In this document: positions 41,308 through 50,355 of the stretch, piece after piece | How positions within the stretch are numbered: the stretch's first letter is position 1 | Layout: every line of letters starts with the position of its first letter | Made by a program: the position numbers and the translations under genes | NCBI RefSeq assembly: GCF_023146395.1 | Contig: NZ_JAGLCD010000004.1 | Span: 382,718 to 446,717 of the forward strand | Length of the DNA stretch: 64,000 nt | Reading direction: 5' to 3' | Source: Aeromicrobium sp. | GTDB taxonomy: Bacteria; Actinomycetota; Actinomycetes; Propionibacteriales; Nocardioidaceae | Notes under the pieces: model-generated | Seen by the model: the letters and a program-made list of their open reading frames with translations, nothing else | Told to the model about the DNA's origin: nothing | The model's database searches: none

Positions 41308-42004
41308 TCGTGGGACGGGCGGCGCTGCCTCCTTCGAGCGCCTCGGCATCGGCAAGGTCCTCGACGAGCTCCTGACGGAGTTCCCCGACCTGACGATCAC
41401 GAAGATCCGGTACCTCGAGTCCGAGGGCCTGCTCGAGCCCGAGCGCACGCCGTCGGGCTACCGCAAGTTCAGCTTCGACGACGTCGAACGCCTGCGCTTC
41501 ATCCTGCGTCAGCAGCGCGACGCGTTCTGGCCGCTGAGCCACATCCGTCAGGTGCTCGACGACCTCGACAACGGTCGCGTGCCCACCGACCAGACCGGCC
41601 GGCACCTCGCGCTCGCCGAGGACGGGCTGCCCACGGCCGAGACGTTCTCGGAGCGTCCGAGCCGGGCTCGTCTGACGCGTGAGGACCTGCTCGAGCAGGC
41701 CGACATCGACCAGGCCCTGCTCGAGGAGATCGAGGCCCACGGTCTGATCGTGCGCCGCGCGCGGCAGAAGTACTACGACGGCGACGACCTGGCGATCGCG
41801 AGTGCGGTGGCCGACCTGGCCCGGCTCGGCGTCGAGCCCCGGCACCTGCGCCAGGTCCGCACCGCGGCCCAGCGCGAGGCCGATCTGGTCGACCAGGTCG
41901 TGGGGCCGCGGTCGGGCGACGACGCCGAGGCCACCGCGGCTGCGCTCGCGGCGGGGTCGATCCGGCTGCACACGCTGGTGCTCCGGTCGCTGCTGCAGGG
42001 GTGA
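41300..42004 (+). CDS. MerR-family regulator (Rv1828-like)
   Basis: 234 aa. The winged-helix MerR domain occupies about residues 10-85 with TITKIRYLESEGLLEPERTPSGYRKF, followed by a second helical region with REDLLEQADIDQALLEEIEAHGLI. There are no effector cysteines, which is typical of this subgroup. GTG 41300 (or 41294 in the same frame) overlaps the garA stop; no strong ribosome binding site distinguishes them. In mycobacteria Rv1828 sits in the same place. Confidence 0.85.
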   Translation: MGDRGTGGAASFERLGIGKVLDELLTEFPDLTITKIRYLESEGLLEPERTPSGYRKFSFDDVERLRFILRQQRDAFWPLSHIRQVLDDLDNGRVPTDQTGRHLALAEDGLPTAETFSERPSRARLTREDLLEQADIDQALLEEIEAHGLIVRRARQKYYDGDDLAIASAVADLARLGVEPRHLRQVRTAAQREADLVDQVVGPRSGDDAEATAAALAAGSIRLHTLVLRSLLQG

Positions 42005-42471
42005 CGACGGTGCGGGAGGTCGAGATCGTCGGCGTCCGGGTCGACATGCCTGCGAACCAGCCGCTCGTGCTGCTGCGCGAAGTCGGCGGGGCTCGGGTCG
42101 TGCCGATCTGGATCGGTGCGGTCGAGGCCTCGGCCATCGCCTTCGCGCTGCAGGGCACCCCCACCGCGCGTCCGCTCACGCACGAGCTCATGGGGACCTT
42201 GGTGGAGGCGTTGGGCGACGAGCTGCAGCGGGTCGAGATCGTCGACGTGCGCGACGGGATCTTCTACGCCGAGCTGCACTTCGAGTCCGGTGCGGTCGTC
42301 GAGGCCCGGCCGTCGGACGGCATCGCGCTCGCCCTGCGCACGGGGGCCACGGTGCTCGTCGCCGAGGACGTGCTCGACGCCGCCGGTCTCCTGCCCGAGT
42401 CCGACGAGGAGGCTGAGGTCGAGCGGTTCCGCGAGTTCCTCGACGACGTCGACCCCGAGGACTTCGCCTAG
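42001..42471 (+). CDS. Bifunctional nuclease family protein (DUF151, Rv1829-like)
   Basis: 156 aa with the BFN signature segments VPIWIGAVEASAIAFALQG, RPLTHELMGTL, GIFYAELHF and VEARPSDGIALALR, followed by an acidic tail. Plant members have been reported to have both RNase and DNase activity. GTG 42001 overlaps the preceding stop as GTGA. Confidence 0.9.
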   Translation: MTTVREVEIVGVRVDMPANQPLVLLREVGGARVVPIWIGAVEASAIAFALQGTPTARPLTHELMGTLVEALGDELQRVEIVDVRDGIFYAELHFESGAVVEARPSDGIALALRTGATVLVAEDVLDAAGLLPESDEEAEVERFREFLDDVDPEDFA

Positions 42472-42530
42472 CGCACGCGCCAGGCTCCAGATGAGTCGCC
42501 GACACGCCGCCGTGGTGCTTGACCACCCTA

Positions 42531-42553
42531 ACCCTCACCTTTAACTTGAGGGT
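42531..42553. promoter_or_regulatory. Candidate MerR-type operator ACCCTCA-N9-TGAGGGT
   Basis: A perfect 7-bp inverted repeat with an AT-rich 9-bp centre (CCTTTAACT) lies 74 bases before the next merR gene. MerR proteins bind such dyads in promoters with long spacers. Either of the two MerR products of the block may bind here. Confidence 0.5.
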
Positions 42554-42626
42554 GCTGTCGAAATGACCCCGGTGCAATTCGTTCGGGGTACTCTTCCCCG
42601 TACCGACGCCATCGAAGGGCCGTGCC

Positions 42627-43217
42627 ATGATCGAACCCCGCGACGCTGCACCTGACACCTCGGGGCGCGACGACGCTGCTGCCGCAGCCGGCGACCAGGG
42701 TCTGCTCTTCGACGACGACCTGGCACCCGTCCCCGGGGGCACCGGGTACCGCGGTCCCACCGCCTGCTCGGCCGCCGGCATCACCTACCGTCAGCTCGAC
42801 TACTGGGCCCGCACCAAGCTCGTGGAGCCCTCGGTGCGGTCCGCCACGGGGTCGGGCACCCAGCGCCTCTACTCGTTCCGCGACATCCTGCTGCTCAAGA
42901 TCATCAAGCGTCTGCTCGACGCGGGCGTCTCGCTCCAGCAGATCCGCACCGCGATCGACCACCTGCGCCAGCGTGGCACCGACGACCTCACCCAGGTCAC
43001 CCTGATGAGCGACGGCGCCAGCGTCTACGAGTGCCGCTCCGCCGATGAGGTCATCGACCTGCTGCGCGGCGGGCAAGGTGTGTTCGGCATCGCCATCGGT
43101 GGTGTGTGGAAGGAGATCGAGGGCTCGCTCCACGAGCTGCCCAGCGAGCAGACCGTCGACGAGACGTTCCTGACCGACGAGCTCTCCGCTCGTCGCCGCG
43201 CGCGCGGCGCCAGCTGA
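42627..43217 (+). CDS. MerR-family regulator (Rv1830-like)
   Basis: 196 aa. After a low-complexity Asp/Ala N-terminus, the MerR helix-turn-helix spans about residues 46-115 (ITYRQLDYWARTKLVEPSVR, RLYSFRDILLLKIIKRLLDAG). The C-terminal part with VYECRSADEVIDLLRGGQGVFGIAIGGVW is particular to this subfamily. The Rv1830 counterpart in mycobacteria has been reported to affect cell division. The promoter region has an inverted repeat (42531-42553). Confidence 0.88.
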   Translation: MIEPRDAAPDTSGRDDAAAAAGDQGLLFDDDLAPVPGGTGYRGPTACSAAGITYRQLDYWARTKLVEPSVRSATGSGTQRLYSFRDILLLKIIKRLLDAGVSLQQIRTAIDHLRQRGTDDLTQVTLMSDGASVYECRSADEVIDLLRGGQGVFGIAIGGVWKEIEGSLHELPSEQTVDETFLTDELSARRRARGAS

Positions 43218-43293
43218 GCCTGGTCCTTCGCGCCGCGGTCCGCGCGTGACGCACACCGCGCGCGTTCGTGACGTGGGCGCCGTGGCGCCTTGC

Positions 43294-43440
43294 TAGGCTG
43301 ACCGGGCTGTAGACGCCGTGTGGGAGAGACTGACCCACCCAGGGCAGCGCCGAAGGGGCAATTCCTCCCCGGAACCTCTCAGGCATCCCGGACCACGCGG
43401 ACGAAGCAATTCTGGAGGTCTGCCGACAGAAGGGGAGGGG
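43294..43440 (+). promoter_or_regulatory. Glycine riboswitch (single aptamer) with promoter
   Basis: A -10 (TAGGCT, 43294-43299) precedes an RNA with the conserved core of a glycine aptamer: GGGAGAGACTG, then GCGCCGAAGGGGCAA and CCTCTCAGGCA. After it come GGACGAAGCAATTCTGGAG and CCGACAGAAGG, the partner helix usually left when the second aptamer is lost. It ends about 30 bases before gcvP. In the family glycine binding turns on gene expression for glycine breakdown. Confidence 0.9.
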
Positions 43441-43472
43441 AGCTCAGCCCCTCGACCCCTCTGGAGCGTCTC

Positions 43473-46298
43473 GTGACCTCGTTCGTGGATCGCCACATCG
43501 GCCCCCGCCCCTCCGACATCGCCGCCATGGTCGAGCGAGTCGGCTTCGACTCGCTCGAGGCGTTGATGACGGCCGCCGTCCCGGCGGGCATCCGCACGCA
43601 GCACGCCACCGAGGTCTCGGCAGTCGGCCAGAGCGAGCACGAGGTGCTTGCCCGCCTGCGGGCGCTCTCGGAGCGCACCACCCCGGGTGTCGCGATGATC
43701 GGTCTGGGGTACCACCCGACCCTGACGCCGCCGGTGATCCGCCGGAACGTGCTCGAGAACCCGTCCTGGTACACGGCCTACACGCCGTACCAGCCGGAGA
43801 TCTCGCAGGGCCGGCTCGAGGCCCTGCTGAACTACCAGACCCTGGTCGGGGACCTGACCGGTCTTCCCACGGCCAACTCCTCGCTGCTCGACGAGGGCAC
43901 GGCCGCGGCGGAGGCGATGACGCTCGTGCGCCGGGCCGTGCGTGGGCGCGACCAGGCTCCGGTCGTGGTCGACACGGGTCTGCACCCGCAGACGATCGCC
44001 GTCGTGGCGACCCGGGCGGAGGCGATGGGCATCGAGCTCGTCCACGCCGACCTGTCCGAGGGTCTGCCGGTCGAGGACTGTGCCGGCACGATCATCGCCT
44101 ACCCGCGCAGCGACGGTGCGATCGTCGACCCCCGTGCCGTGATCGAGGCGACCCACGCCGCCAACGGGCTCGCCGTCGTCGTGACCGACCCGCTGGCGCT
44201 CGTGCTCCTCGCCTCGCCCGGCTCGATGGGTGCCGACGTCGCCGTCGGTTCGGCCCAGCGCTTCGGCGTCCCGATGTTCTACGGCGGTCCGCACGCCGGC
44301 TTCATGGCCGTCCGCGCTGGACTCGAGCGACACCTGCCGGGCCGGCTCGTCGGGGTCTCGGTCGACGCCGCCGGGCGACCGGCCTACCGGCTCGCCCTCC
44401 AGACCCGCGAGCAGCACATCCGCCGGGAAAAGGCCACGTCCAACATCTGCACGGCGCAGGTCCTGCTCGCGGTCACGGCGTCGATGTACGCCGTGTACCA
44501 CGGCGCCGAGGGCCTGCGGGAGATCGCGGCGCGGACCCACGCGCACGCCGCGACCATCGCGAGCGCCCTGCGCGCCGGCGGGCTGCGCCTGCGGTCGGAG
44601 GCGTTCTTCGACACCCTGACGGTCCAGACCCCGGAGCGTGCTGCCGAGATCGTGGCTGCGGCCCGGGCCGCCGGTGTGCACCTGCGGCAGCTCGACGCCG
44701 ACCATGTCGGGGTCAGCACCTCCGAGGCCACGACGCCGGAGCACGTCATCGCCGTCCTGGAGGCGTTCGGGGTCGATCCGCAGGCCGGCACCCCGGGCTC
44801 CGCCCTGCCCACCGGCCTGCTGCGCACCGACGCGATCCTGACCCACCCGGTCTTCTCCGAGCACCGCAGCGAGACGCAGATGCTGCGCTACGTGACCCGG
44901 CTCAGCGGCCGCGACTACGCGCTCGACCGCGGCATGATCCCGCTCGGGTCCTGCACCATGAAGCTCAACGCGACGGCCGAGATGGAGCCGATCAGCTATC
45001 CGGGCTTCGCCGAGCTGCACCCGTTCGTGCCGGCGGAGGACGCCACGGGCTTCATCGAGCTGATCGACCTGCTCGAGGGGTGGCTGGCCGACCTGACGGG
45101 GTACGCCCGCGTCTCGATCCAGCCGAACGCGGGATCCCAGGGCGAGCTCGCGGGCCTGCTGGCGATCCGGGCGTACCACCGCAGCCGCGGCGACGAGGCC
45201 CGAACGGTCTGCCTGATCCCCAGCTCGGCCCACGGCACCAACGCCGCGTCGGCCGTCATGGCCGGGATGAAGGTGGTCGTGGTGGCCTCGACCGACGAGG
45301 GAGAGGTCGACCTGCAGGACCTCCGTGCCAAGTGCGCGACGCATGCCGCCGAGCTCGCGGCGATCATGGTCACTTATCCGTCGACCCACGGGGTCTACGA
45401 GCACGGCATCACCGAGCTGTGCGAGATCGTGCACGAGCACGGCGGTCAGGTGTACGTCGACGGCGCCAACCTGAACGCGCTCGTCGGGCATGCCCGTCCG
45501 GGCGAGTTCGGCGGCGACGTCTCGCACCTCAACCTGCACAAGACGTTCTGCATCCCGCACGGCGGCGGCGGTCCCGGCGTCGGCCCGGTGGCCGTGGGGG
45601 AGCACCTCGCCCCGTTCCTGCCCACCCACCCGCTGCATCCGGACGTGTCGCGGCGCGAGGGGCTCGGCCCCATCAGCGCCGCACCGTACGGCTCGGCCGG
45701 CATCCTGCCGATTCCGTTCGCGTACATCGCCCTGATGGGGGCCGACGGGCTCACGCAGGCGACCTCGGTCGCGGTCCTGGCGGCCAACTACGTCGCGAAG
45801 CGCCTGGGCGATGCGTATCCCGTGCTGTACTCCGGCGACCAGGAGCTCGTGGCGCACGAGTGCATCCTCGACCTGCGTCCCATCACGAAGCAGGCCGGGC
45901 TCACGATCGACGACGTCGCCAAGCGGCTCATCGACTATGGCTTCCACGCGCCGACGATGAGCTTCCCGGTCGCGGGCACGCTCATGATCGAGCCGACCGA
46001 GTCCGAGGACCTGGCCGAGCTGGACCGCTTCTGCGACGCGATGCTCGCGATCCGGGCCGAGATCGACCAGGTCGCCCGAGGCGAGCTGCCGGCCGACGAC
46101 AACCCGCTGGTCAACGCCCCGCACACCGCGCGCGAGCTGCTGGAGTGGTCGCACGGCTACCCGGTCGCGTCGGGGGTCTTCCCCTCAGGCTCCACCGACG
46201 ACAAGTACTGGCCGCCGGTCGCGCGGATCGACCAGGCCTACGGCGACCGCAACCTGGCCTGCACGTGCCCCCCGTTGGAGGCCTTCGCCGAGGCCTGA
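43473..46298 (+). CDS. gcvP: Glycine dehydrogenase (decarboxylating), P protein
   Basis: PLP-dependent decarboxylase of the glycine cleavage system, 941 aa single-chain type with N- and C-terminal aminotransferase-fold halves. The N-terminal [10 protein letters not shown], the [15 protein letters not shown] segment, [13 protein letters not shown], and the Schiff-base lysine in [15 protein letters not shown] are all present. GTG 43473 follows GGAG with six bases between; the open frame upstream runs through the riboswitch and is ignored. The 3' end overlaps the next gene on the other strand by 61 bp. Confidence 0.97.
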   Translation: MTSFVDRHIGPRPSDIAAMVERVGFDSLEALMTAAVPAGIRTQHATEVSAVGQSEHEVLARLRALSERTTPGVAMIGLGYHPTLTPPVIRRNVLENPSWYTAYTPYQPEISQGRLEALLNYQTLVGDLTGLPTANSSLLDEGTAAAEAMTLVRRAVRGRDQAPVVVDTGLHPQTIAVVATRAEAMGIELVHADLSEGLPVEDCAGTIIAYPRSDGAIVDPRAVIEATHAANGLAVVVTDPLALVLLASPGSMGADVAVGSAQRFGVPMFYGGPHAGFMAVRAGLERHLPGRLVGVSVDAAGRPAYRLALQTREQHIRREKATSNICTAQVLLAVTASMYAVYHGAEGLREIAARTHAHAATIASALRAGGLRLRSEAFFDTLTVQTPERAAEIVAAARAAGVHLRQLDADHVGVSTSEATTPEHVIAVLEAFGVDPQAGTPGSALPTGLLRTDAILTHPVFSEHRSETQMLRYVTRLSGRDYALDRGMIPLGSCTMKLNATAEMEPISYPGFAELHPFVPAEDATGFIELIDLLEGWLADLTGYARVSIQPNAGSQGELAGLLAIRAYHRSRGDEARTVCLIPSSAHGTNAASAVMAGMKVVVVASTDEGEVDLQDLRAKCATHAAELAAIMVTYPSTHGVYEHGITELCEIVHEHGGQVYVDGANLNALVGHARPGEFGGDVSHLNLHKTFCIPHGGGGPGVGPVAVGEHLAPFLPTHPLHPDVSRREGLGPISAAPYGSAGILPIPFAYIALMGADGLTQATSVAVLAANYVAKRLGDAYPVLYSGDQELVAHECILDLRPITKQAGLTIDDVAKRLIDYGFHAPTMSFPVAGTLMIEPTESEDLAELDRFCDAMLAIRAEIDQVARGELPADDNPLVNAPHTARELLEWSHGYPVASGVFPSGSTDDKYWPPVARIDQAYGDRNLACTCPPLEAFAEA

Positions 46299-47047
46299 GC
46301 CGTCCAGAAGTCGACGATGCGGTCGACGACGGCCTCGGGGCTGCGCACCCAGCGCACGTGATCGGTCGTGCCGTCCGGGCCGGCCGCCTCGCGCGTGAGC
46401 GTCCAACGGGTCGTGCGGGCCGGGTCGCAGAACCGCTCGACCCAGTCGTCCGTGGCCGCTGACACCGCATAGGGATCGGCCTGCAGCTTGATCACGAGCG
46501 TGGGAACCGCGATCCGCTGCGCGACCGGGAACGGCGGCCGGCCCGTGACGGCCCACGCGCCCCACTCGCGCATCAGCGTGCGTGCCCCCGGTGCGCCGAA
46601 CGCCGGGCGGGGGAGGTAGCCGAACGCGAACGTGAGCGGCCAGGCCATGGCCCCGGCGGCGAGCACGGGCAGGCCACCGCGGGGATACCGGCGGAACCAC
46701 GGGGTGGAGGCGCCGATGCCGATCACGGCGTCGGGGCCGCGCTCGGCGGCGTCCACGCCGGTGCTCAGACCGGCGGTGATCTGCCCGCCGAGGCTGTGAC
46801 CCAGCACGACGACCGGGCGTCTCGGCGCCTCGGCGCGCGCCGTGGTGATCGCACGCGCGAGGTCATCGATCTCGTCGGCGTAGGACCAGTCGTCGTGCCG
46901 GGAGGCGGTGGGAAGATCGTCCTCGAAGCCACGACGGGCCAGCGCCCGCGCCGCCCAGCCGCGACGTTCGAACGACGCGACCAGCGGCTCGTAGTAGCGC
47001 GAGCCGACGGCCATCGCCGGGTTGATCAGGACAATCGGAGGAGACAC
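46238..47047 (-). CDS. Alpha/beta hydrolase
   Basis: 269 aa serine hydrolase fold. Oxyanion and N-terminal strand [16 protein letters not shown], nucleophile in LGHSLGG, a lid region with [12 protein letters not shown], and the later Asp/His region [15 protein letters not shown] and [11 protein letters not shown] 47047 begins at the first strand; upstream in-frame start is in an unrelated stretch. Its final 61 bases lie opposite the end of gcvP. Substrate unknown. Confidence 0.78.
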   Translation of the reverse strand: MSPPIVLINPAMAVGSRYYEPLVASFERRGWAARALARRGFEDDLPTASRHDDWSYADEIDDLARAITTARAEAPRRPVVVLGHSLGGQITAGLSTGVDAAERGPDAVIGIGASTPWFRRYPRGGLPVLAAGAMAWPLTFAFGYLPRPAFGAPGARTLMREWGAWAVTGRPPFPVAQRIAVPTLVIKLQADPYAVSAATDDWVERFCDPARTTRWTLTREAAGPDGTTDHVRWVRSPEAVVDRIVDFWTAQASAKASNGGHVQARLRSP

Positions 47048-47075
47048 CGGACCATCCTGGCGCGTCGGGGACGGG

Positions 47076-47768
47076 TCAGAGCGCCATGGTGGCCACGGGC
47101 AGCGATGTCGGCCGCTCCGAGCCACCGGCGGGCTCGACCGTCAGGGCGATCTGCTGGACCCCGTCGACCCCGCCCACGTAGACCAGGTCGCTGGTGTCGA
47201 CCAGGCCCGCGGAGGTCGTGACGCCGTCGCGGACCGTCCAGAGCTGGTACGTCTTGTCGTCGACGGCCGGGAGCTTCTTGACCGCGAGGACGATCGCGTC
47301 CTCGGAGCGCGAGTGCGTGAGCGACATCGAGGCCGAGCCCAGCTGGCTCTCGCTCGTGACGGCGTCGGCCGCAGTCATGACGCGCTCGACGTTGGACTGC
47401 TCGGCGCGGACGTCCTGCACCTGCTGGTGCTCGGCGACGTAGCCCGCGACACCGGCGGCGGCCACGACGACGGCCGCCGCGGCGATGAGGGCCGGCAGAC
47501 GCCGGCGCAGGGCGCGAGGACGCAGCGCCACGACCGTGGGTCGCTCCTGCGAGGTCTGGGCGGCAGCGGCGAGGATCGAGGCGCGCAGGGCAGCCGGGGG
47601 CTCCTCGGCCACGGCCTCACCCAGGCGGACGGTCGTGGCGATGAAGCCGTCGAGCTCCTCGGCGCACGTCGCGCAAGAGTCGAGGTGGGACTCGAAGTCC
47701 TCGCGCTCGTCGGTGTCGAGGGCTCCGAGCGCGTACGGCCCGATCAGGGAGTGAAGGTCGATGCTCAT
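47076..47768 (-). CDS. rskA: Anti-sigma-K factor RskA
   Basis: 230 aa membrane anti-sigma factor. The cytoplasmic zinc-binding anti-sigma domain (residues 1-80) includes HLDSCATCAEEL, one membrane helix is at about 95-115 (LIAAAAVVVAAAGVAGYVA), and the extracytoplasmic RskA domain contains KTYQLWTVRDGVT and IALTVEPAGGS. In M. tuberculosis RskA holds SigK until regulated cleavage. ATG 47768 overlaps the sigK stop as ATGA. Confidence 0.92.
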   Translation of the reverse strand: MSIDLHSLIGPYALGALDTDEREDFESHLDSCATCAEELDGFIATTVRLGEAVAEEPPAALRASILAAAAQTSQERPTVVALRPRALRRRLPALIAAAAVVVAAAGVAGYVAEHQQVQDVRAEQSNVERVMTAADAVTSESQLGSASMSLTHSRSEDAIVLAVKKLPAVDDKTYQLWTVRDGVTTSAGLVDTSDLVYVGGVDGVQQIALTVEPAGGSERPTSLPVATMAL

Positions 47769-48370
47769 GCGGCGACTCCCATGCAGTCGCGCAGGCGGAT
47801 GAGTCCATCGCGCATGCGGGTCTTGACGGTGGCGAGGTTCGCGTCGAGCAGCTCGGCGACCTCCGGATAGGTGTAGCCCCCGTAGTAGGCGAGGTTCACG
47901 GCCTCGCGCTGGAGCTCGGTCAGGCCGTCCATGCAGCGGCGGACCTGCTGGTGCTCCAGGTTGACGATGACCTCCTCGGAGACCACGTCGTGATCCTGAC
48001 CGACCCACTCGTAGGCGTCCTCGCGGTCGGAGGCGGCCTGGTCGTGACGGATGGCGTCGACGGCGCGGCGGTGGGCCAGGACCAGCACCCACGTCTTGGC
48101 CCGACCGCGGTCCGGATCGAACCGGGCGGCGGTGCGCCACACCTGCAGGAACACCTCCTGGGTGACCTCTTCGGCGCGCGCCGGGTTGCGGATCAGGCGG
48201 CGAGCCAGCCCGAGCACCGAGGCGCCGAGCTCGTCGTACAGCGCCGCGAAGGCACGATCGTCACCACGGGCCGTGCGCACCAACAGGTCGTCGAGGTTCG
48301 GCGCGGGGTCGGAGCCGACCGCGCTGAGCGGGCGGCTGTCGCCCGGTCGCGACGCTGGTGATGTGGCCAT
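47765..48370 (-). CDS. sigK: ECF sigma factor SigK
   Basis: 201 aa group IV sigma factor. Region 2 has VTQEVFLQVWRTAARFDPDR and the -10 recognition helix; region 4 has LTELQREAVNLAYYGGYTY with VKTRMRDGLIRLRDCMG. ATG 48370 is preceded by GAGAGG; an earlier in-frame ATG (48394) has no ribosome binding site and lies too close to the -10 of the promoter below. In M. tuberculosis SigK drives mpt70/mpt83 and itself. Confidence 0.9.
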   Translation of the reverse strand: MATSPASRPGDSRPLSAVGSDPAPNLDDLLVRTARGDDRAFAALYDELGASVLGLARRLIRNPARAEEVTQEVFLQVWRTAARFDPDRGRAKTWVLVLAHRRAVDAIRHDQAASDREDAYEWVGQDHDVVSEEVIVNLEHQQVRRCMDGLTELQREAVNLAYYGGYTYPEVAELLDANLATVKTRMRDGLIRLRDCMGVAA

Positions 48371-48398
48371 GGGATGCCTCTCTGGGGGGTTCATGAGA

Positions 48399-48426
48399 TA
48401 TTCGCCGCTGCTCAACCCTCGGATGG
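48399..48426 (-). promoter_or_regulatory. SigK-type autoregulatory promoter CCATCC-N16-CGAATA
   Basis: On the minus strand CCATCC (48426-48421), 16 bases, then CGAATA (48404-48399) directly upstream of sigK. This matches the published mycobacterial SigK consensus (CCATCC and CCGAATA-like boxes), so sigK-rskA should be self-activated. Confidence 0.7.
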
Positions 48427-48492
48427 GTGCGAATTCTCGGTGTCCTCGATCACGTCGTGCACGGTCTGCGTAGCTCGCTGGCGCGTGTGACG

Positions 48493-49125
48493 ATGTCCGG
48501 CGTGAGCCATGATCTTGCTCGAGTCCACGATACGTCCGATGCCCGGTGCATCGTTTTGTTTTTGCACGGTGGCCAGGAGCACAACCTCGAACCGGTCGAG
48601 AAGAAGCACGCCAGCTGGTGGCGGGTCAATGCCATGGCGAAGCGCGTCGGCGCGTTCGACGGCACCGCCGTCACGTACGTCATCCGCTTCGGGGCGCGTG
48701 GGTGGAACGACCCGGCCGACCCGTCACCGGTGGGTGACGCACGCGCGGCGCTGGCCGAGCTGCGCGAGGCGCACCCGGGCCTCCCGATCGTGCTGGTGGG
48801 GCACTCGATGGGCGGGCGCACGGCGTGCCGGGTCGCCGACGAGAAGGGCGTCATCGGCGTCGTGGGCCTGGCGCCGTGGCTCCCGGAGGGCGAACCTGTC
48901 GCCGGGGTGGTGGATCGGGACGTCCGCATCCTCCACGGGACGCGCGACCGGTGGACCTCGGCGCCGCTGAGCAAGGCCTGGGCCGAGCGGGCGCGATCGG
49001 TCGCGACGAGCGTCGAGTGGACCCCGTTGCCGGGGGTGGGTCACTTCATGTTCCGCCGCGTGTCGACGTGGAATCGGTTTGTGACAGACTCCGTGGCGGA
49101 GATCCGCCTGAGAGGAACCATGTGA
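48493..49125 (+). CDS. Alpha/beta hydrolase
   Basis: 210 aa. Core strand CIVLFLHGG, nucleophile elbow VLVGHSMGGRTA, the Asp in HGTRDRWTS and a C-terminal His in GVGHFMF make a complete triad. ATG 48493 starts a compact protein; the frame is open for 66 bases before. Divergent from sigK, first of a four-gene cluster with overlapping or close junctions. Substrate unknown. Confidence 0.8.
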   Translation: MSGVSHDLARVHDTSDARCIVLFLHGGQEHNLEPVEKKHASWWRVNAMAKRVGAFDGTAVTYVIRFGARGWNDPADPSPVGDARAALAELREAHPGLPIVLVGHSMGGRTACRVADEKGVIGVVGLAPWLPEGEPVAGVVDRDVRILHGTRDRWTSAPLSKAWAERARSVATSVEWTPLPGVGHFMFRRVSTWNRFVTDSVAEIRLRGTM

Positions 49126-49487
49126 ACGATCCCGTCGCCTACGCGGTGGCCGGCCTCGCGGTGGTCGCGGCGGTATATGCCGGGTGGCTCATGTGGCGCG
49201 ACGAGGCGTTCACCAACGGCCTGTTCTACGTCGTGATCGTCCTGGAGCTGGTGCTCCTGGCCCTCTTGGTCGGCGGCTCGATCGCTCTGGCGAGGACCGA
49301 GCGCGACGTCGACGGCGTCCTGTTCATCTCGTACCTCGTCACGGTGGTCGTGATTCCGCCGGCCGCCGTGATCTGGGGCGTGGCCGAGAAGTCCCGGTGG
49401 GGGACCGGCGTCGTGCTGGTCGCGATGCTCACGATCGCGGTGCTGGTGGTCCGGGTGCTGGGCATCTGGCAGGGCGCGTATGTCTGA
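49122..49487 (+). CDS. Small membrane protein, four helices
   Basis: 121 aa, helices at about YAVAGLAVVAAVYAGWLMW, LFYVVIVLELVLLALLVGG, LFISYLVTVVVIPPAAVIW and GVVLVAMLTIAVLVVRVLG. GTG 49122 overlaps the hydrolase stop and is served by AGAGGAA. No family recognised; its neighbour at 49480 is of similar size. Confidence 0.8.
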   Translation: MNDPVAYAVAGLAVVAAVYAGWLMWRDEAFTNGLFYVVIVLELVLLALLVGGSIALARTERDVDGVLFISYLVTVVVIPPAAVIWGVAEKSRWGTGVVLVAMLTIAVLVVRVLGIWQGAYV

Positions 49488-49875
49488 CCCGGCCTCCTCC
49501 GCGACGACGTCCACCGGGTTCGGGCGGGCGCTCGTCGCGGTGTACGCGGTCTTCGCGCTCGCGGCGACCGCACGCTCGCTCTACCAGCTCTCGGCGAAGG
49601 CCTCCGAGGCGCCGGTGGCGTACGCGCTGTCGGCCGTCGCCGGCCTCGTCTACGTCGTCGCGACCTACGCCCTCGCGACCGACCGTCGCTCGCTCGCCGT
49701 CGCGACGATCGGTTTCGAGCTCGCGGGGGTGCTCGGGGTCGGCGTCCTGACGCTCGTGGACGCCGAGCTGTTCCCGGACGCCACGGTCTGGAGCGACTTC
49801 GGCGCCGGGTACGGGTTCATCCCGCTCGTGCTGCCGTTCGTCGGCCTGTGGTGGGTCCGCCGAGTCAGGTCCTGA
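49480..49875 (+). CDS. Small membrane protein, four helices
   Basis: 131 aa. Hydrophobic stretches ALVAVYAVFALAATARSLY, YALSAVAGLVYVVATYAL, VATIGFELAGVLGVGVLTL and FIPLVLPFVGLWWVRRV. The segment DAELFPDATVWSDFGAGYGFIP is conserved-looking. It overlaps the preceding gene by 8 bp. Function unknown. Confidence 0.82.
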   Translation: MSDPASSATTSTGFGRALVAVYAVFALAATARSLYQLSAKASEAPVAYALSAVAGLVYVVATYALATDRRSLAVATIGFELAGVLGVGVLTLVDAELFPDATVWSDFGAGYGFIPLVLPFVGLWWVRRVRS

Positions 49876-49883
49876 CCGGACCT

Positions 49884-50333
49884 GTGGCTGCTCGCGACCG
49901 GTACGTCCTGGTCTCGGTCTGGCGCGTCGGCGCGCCTCTGGCCGACGTCTGGTCGGTCTTCGAGCAGCTGGTGGACGCGCCGGATCCGTTCGCCTGGTGG
50001 CCCGACCTCGAGGTACGGAGCCGCAGTGAGGACGCGCTTCATGTCGTGACGCGTAGCCGGCTCGGGTACCGGCTGAGGTTTCGCCTCCACGCGCTGCGGA
50101 CCGAGCCGCCGCACACCATCACGGTCGAGTCGACGGGCGACCTGAACGGGGCAGGCCGCATCGTGCTCACGAGCGATCCGGGGGGCGGGACGAGGGTGCA
50201 CATCGACTGGACCGTGACCGTGAACCGGCCCTGGATGCGGTGGACGCGGCCGGTCCTGCGCCCCGTCTTCGTGGCGTCACACCGGTACGTGATGCGCCGA
50301 GGCGAACGAGCCCTCCGCGCCTGGGTGGCGTGA
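49884..50333 (+). CDS. SRPBCC (polyketide cyclase/START-like) domain protein
   Basis: 149 aa lipid- or ligand-binding fold: VLVSVWRVGAPLADVWSVFEQL opens, and GDLNGAGRIVLTSDPGGGTRVHIDWTV carries the later strands. Trp/Arg-rich loop RPWMRWTRPVLRP precedes the C-terminal helix. GTG 49884 is 8 bases past the previous stop; the in-frame upstream ATG is inside that gene. Ligand unknown. Last gene of the cluster. Confidence 0.75.
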   Translation: MAARDRYVLVSVWRVGAPLADVWSVFEQLVDAPDPFAWWPDLEVRSRSEDALHVVTRSRLGYRLRFRLHALRTEPPHTITVESTGDLNGAGRIVLTSDPGGGTRVHIDWTVTVNRPWMRWTRPVLRPVFVASHRYVMRRGERALRAWVA

Positions 50334-50355
50334 CAGCAAGCGTGACTGACGCGTA

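Noticed and set aside
43320-43472. Open frame extending gcvP upstream by 51 codons
   Set aside because: It runs through the glycine riboswitch, whose conserved bases explain the sequence; the gcvP N-terminus and ribosome binding site point to GTG 43473.
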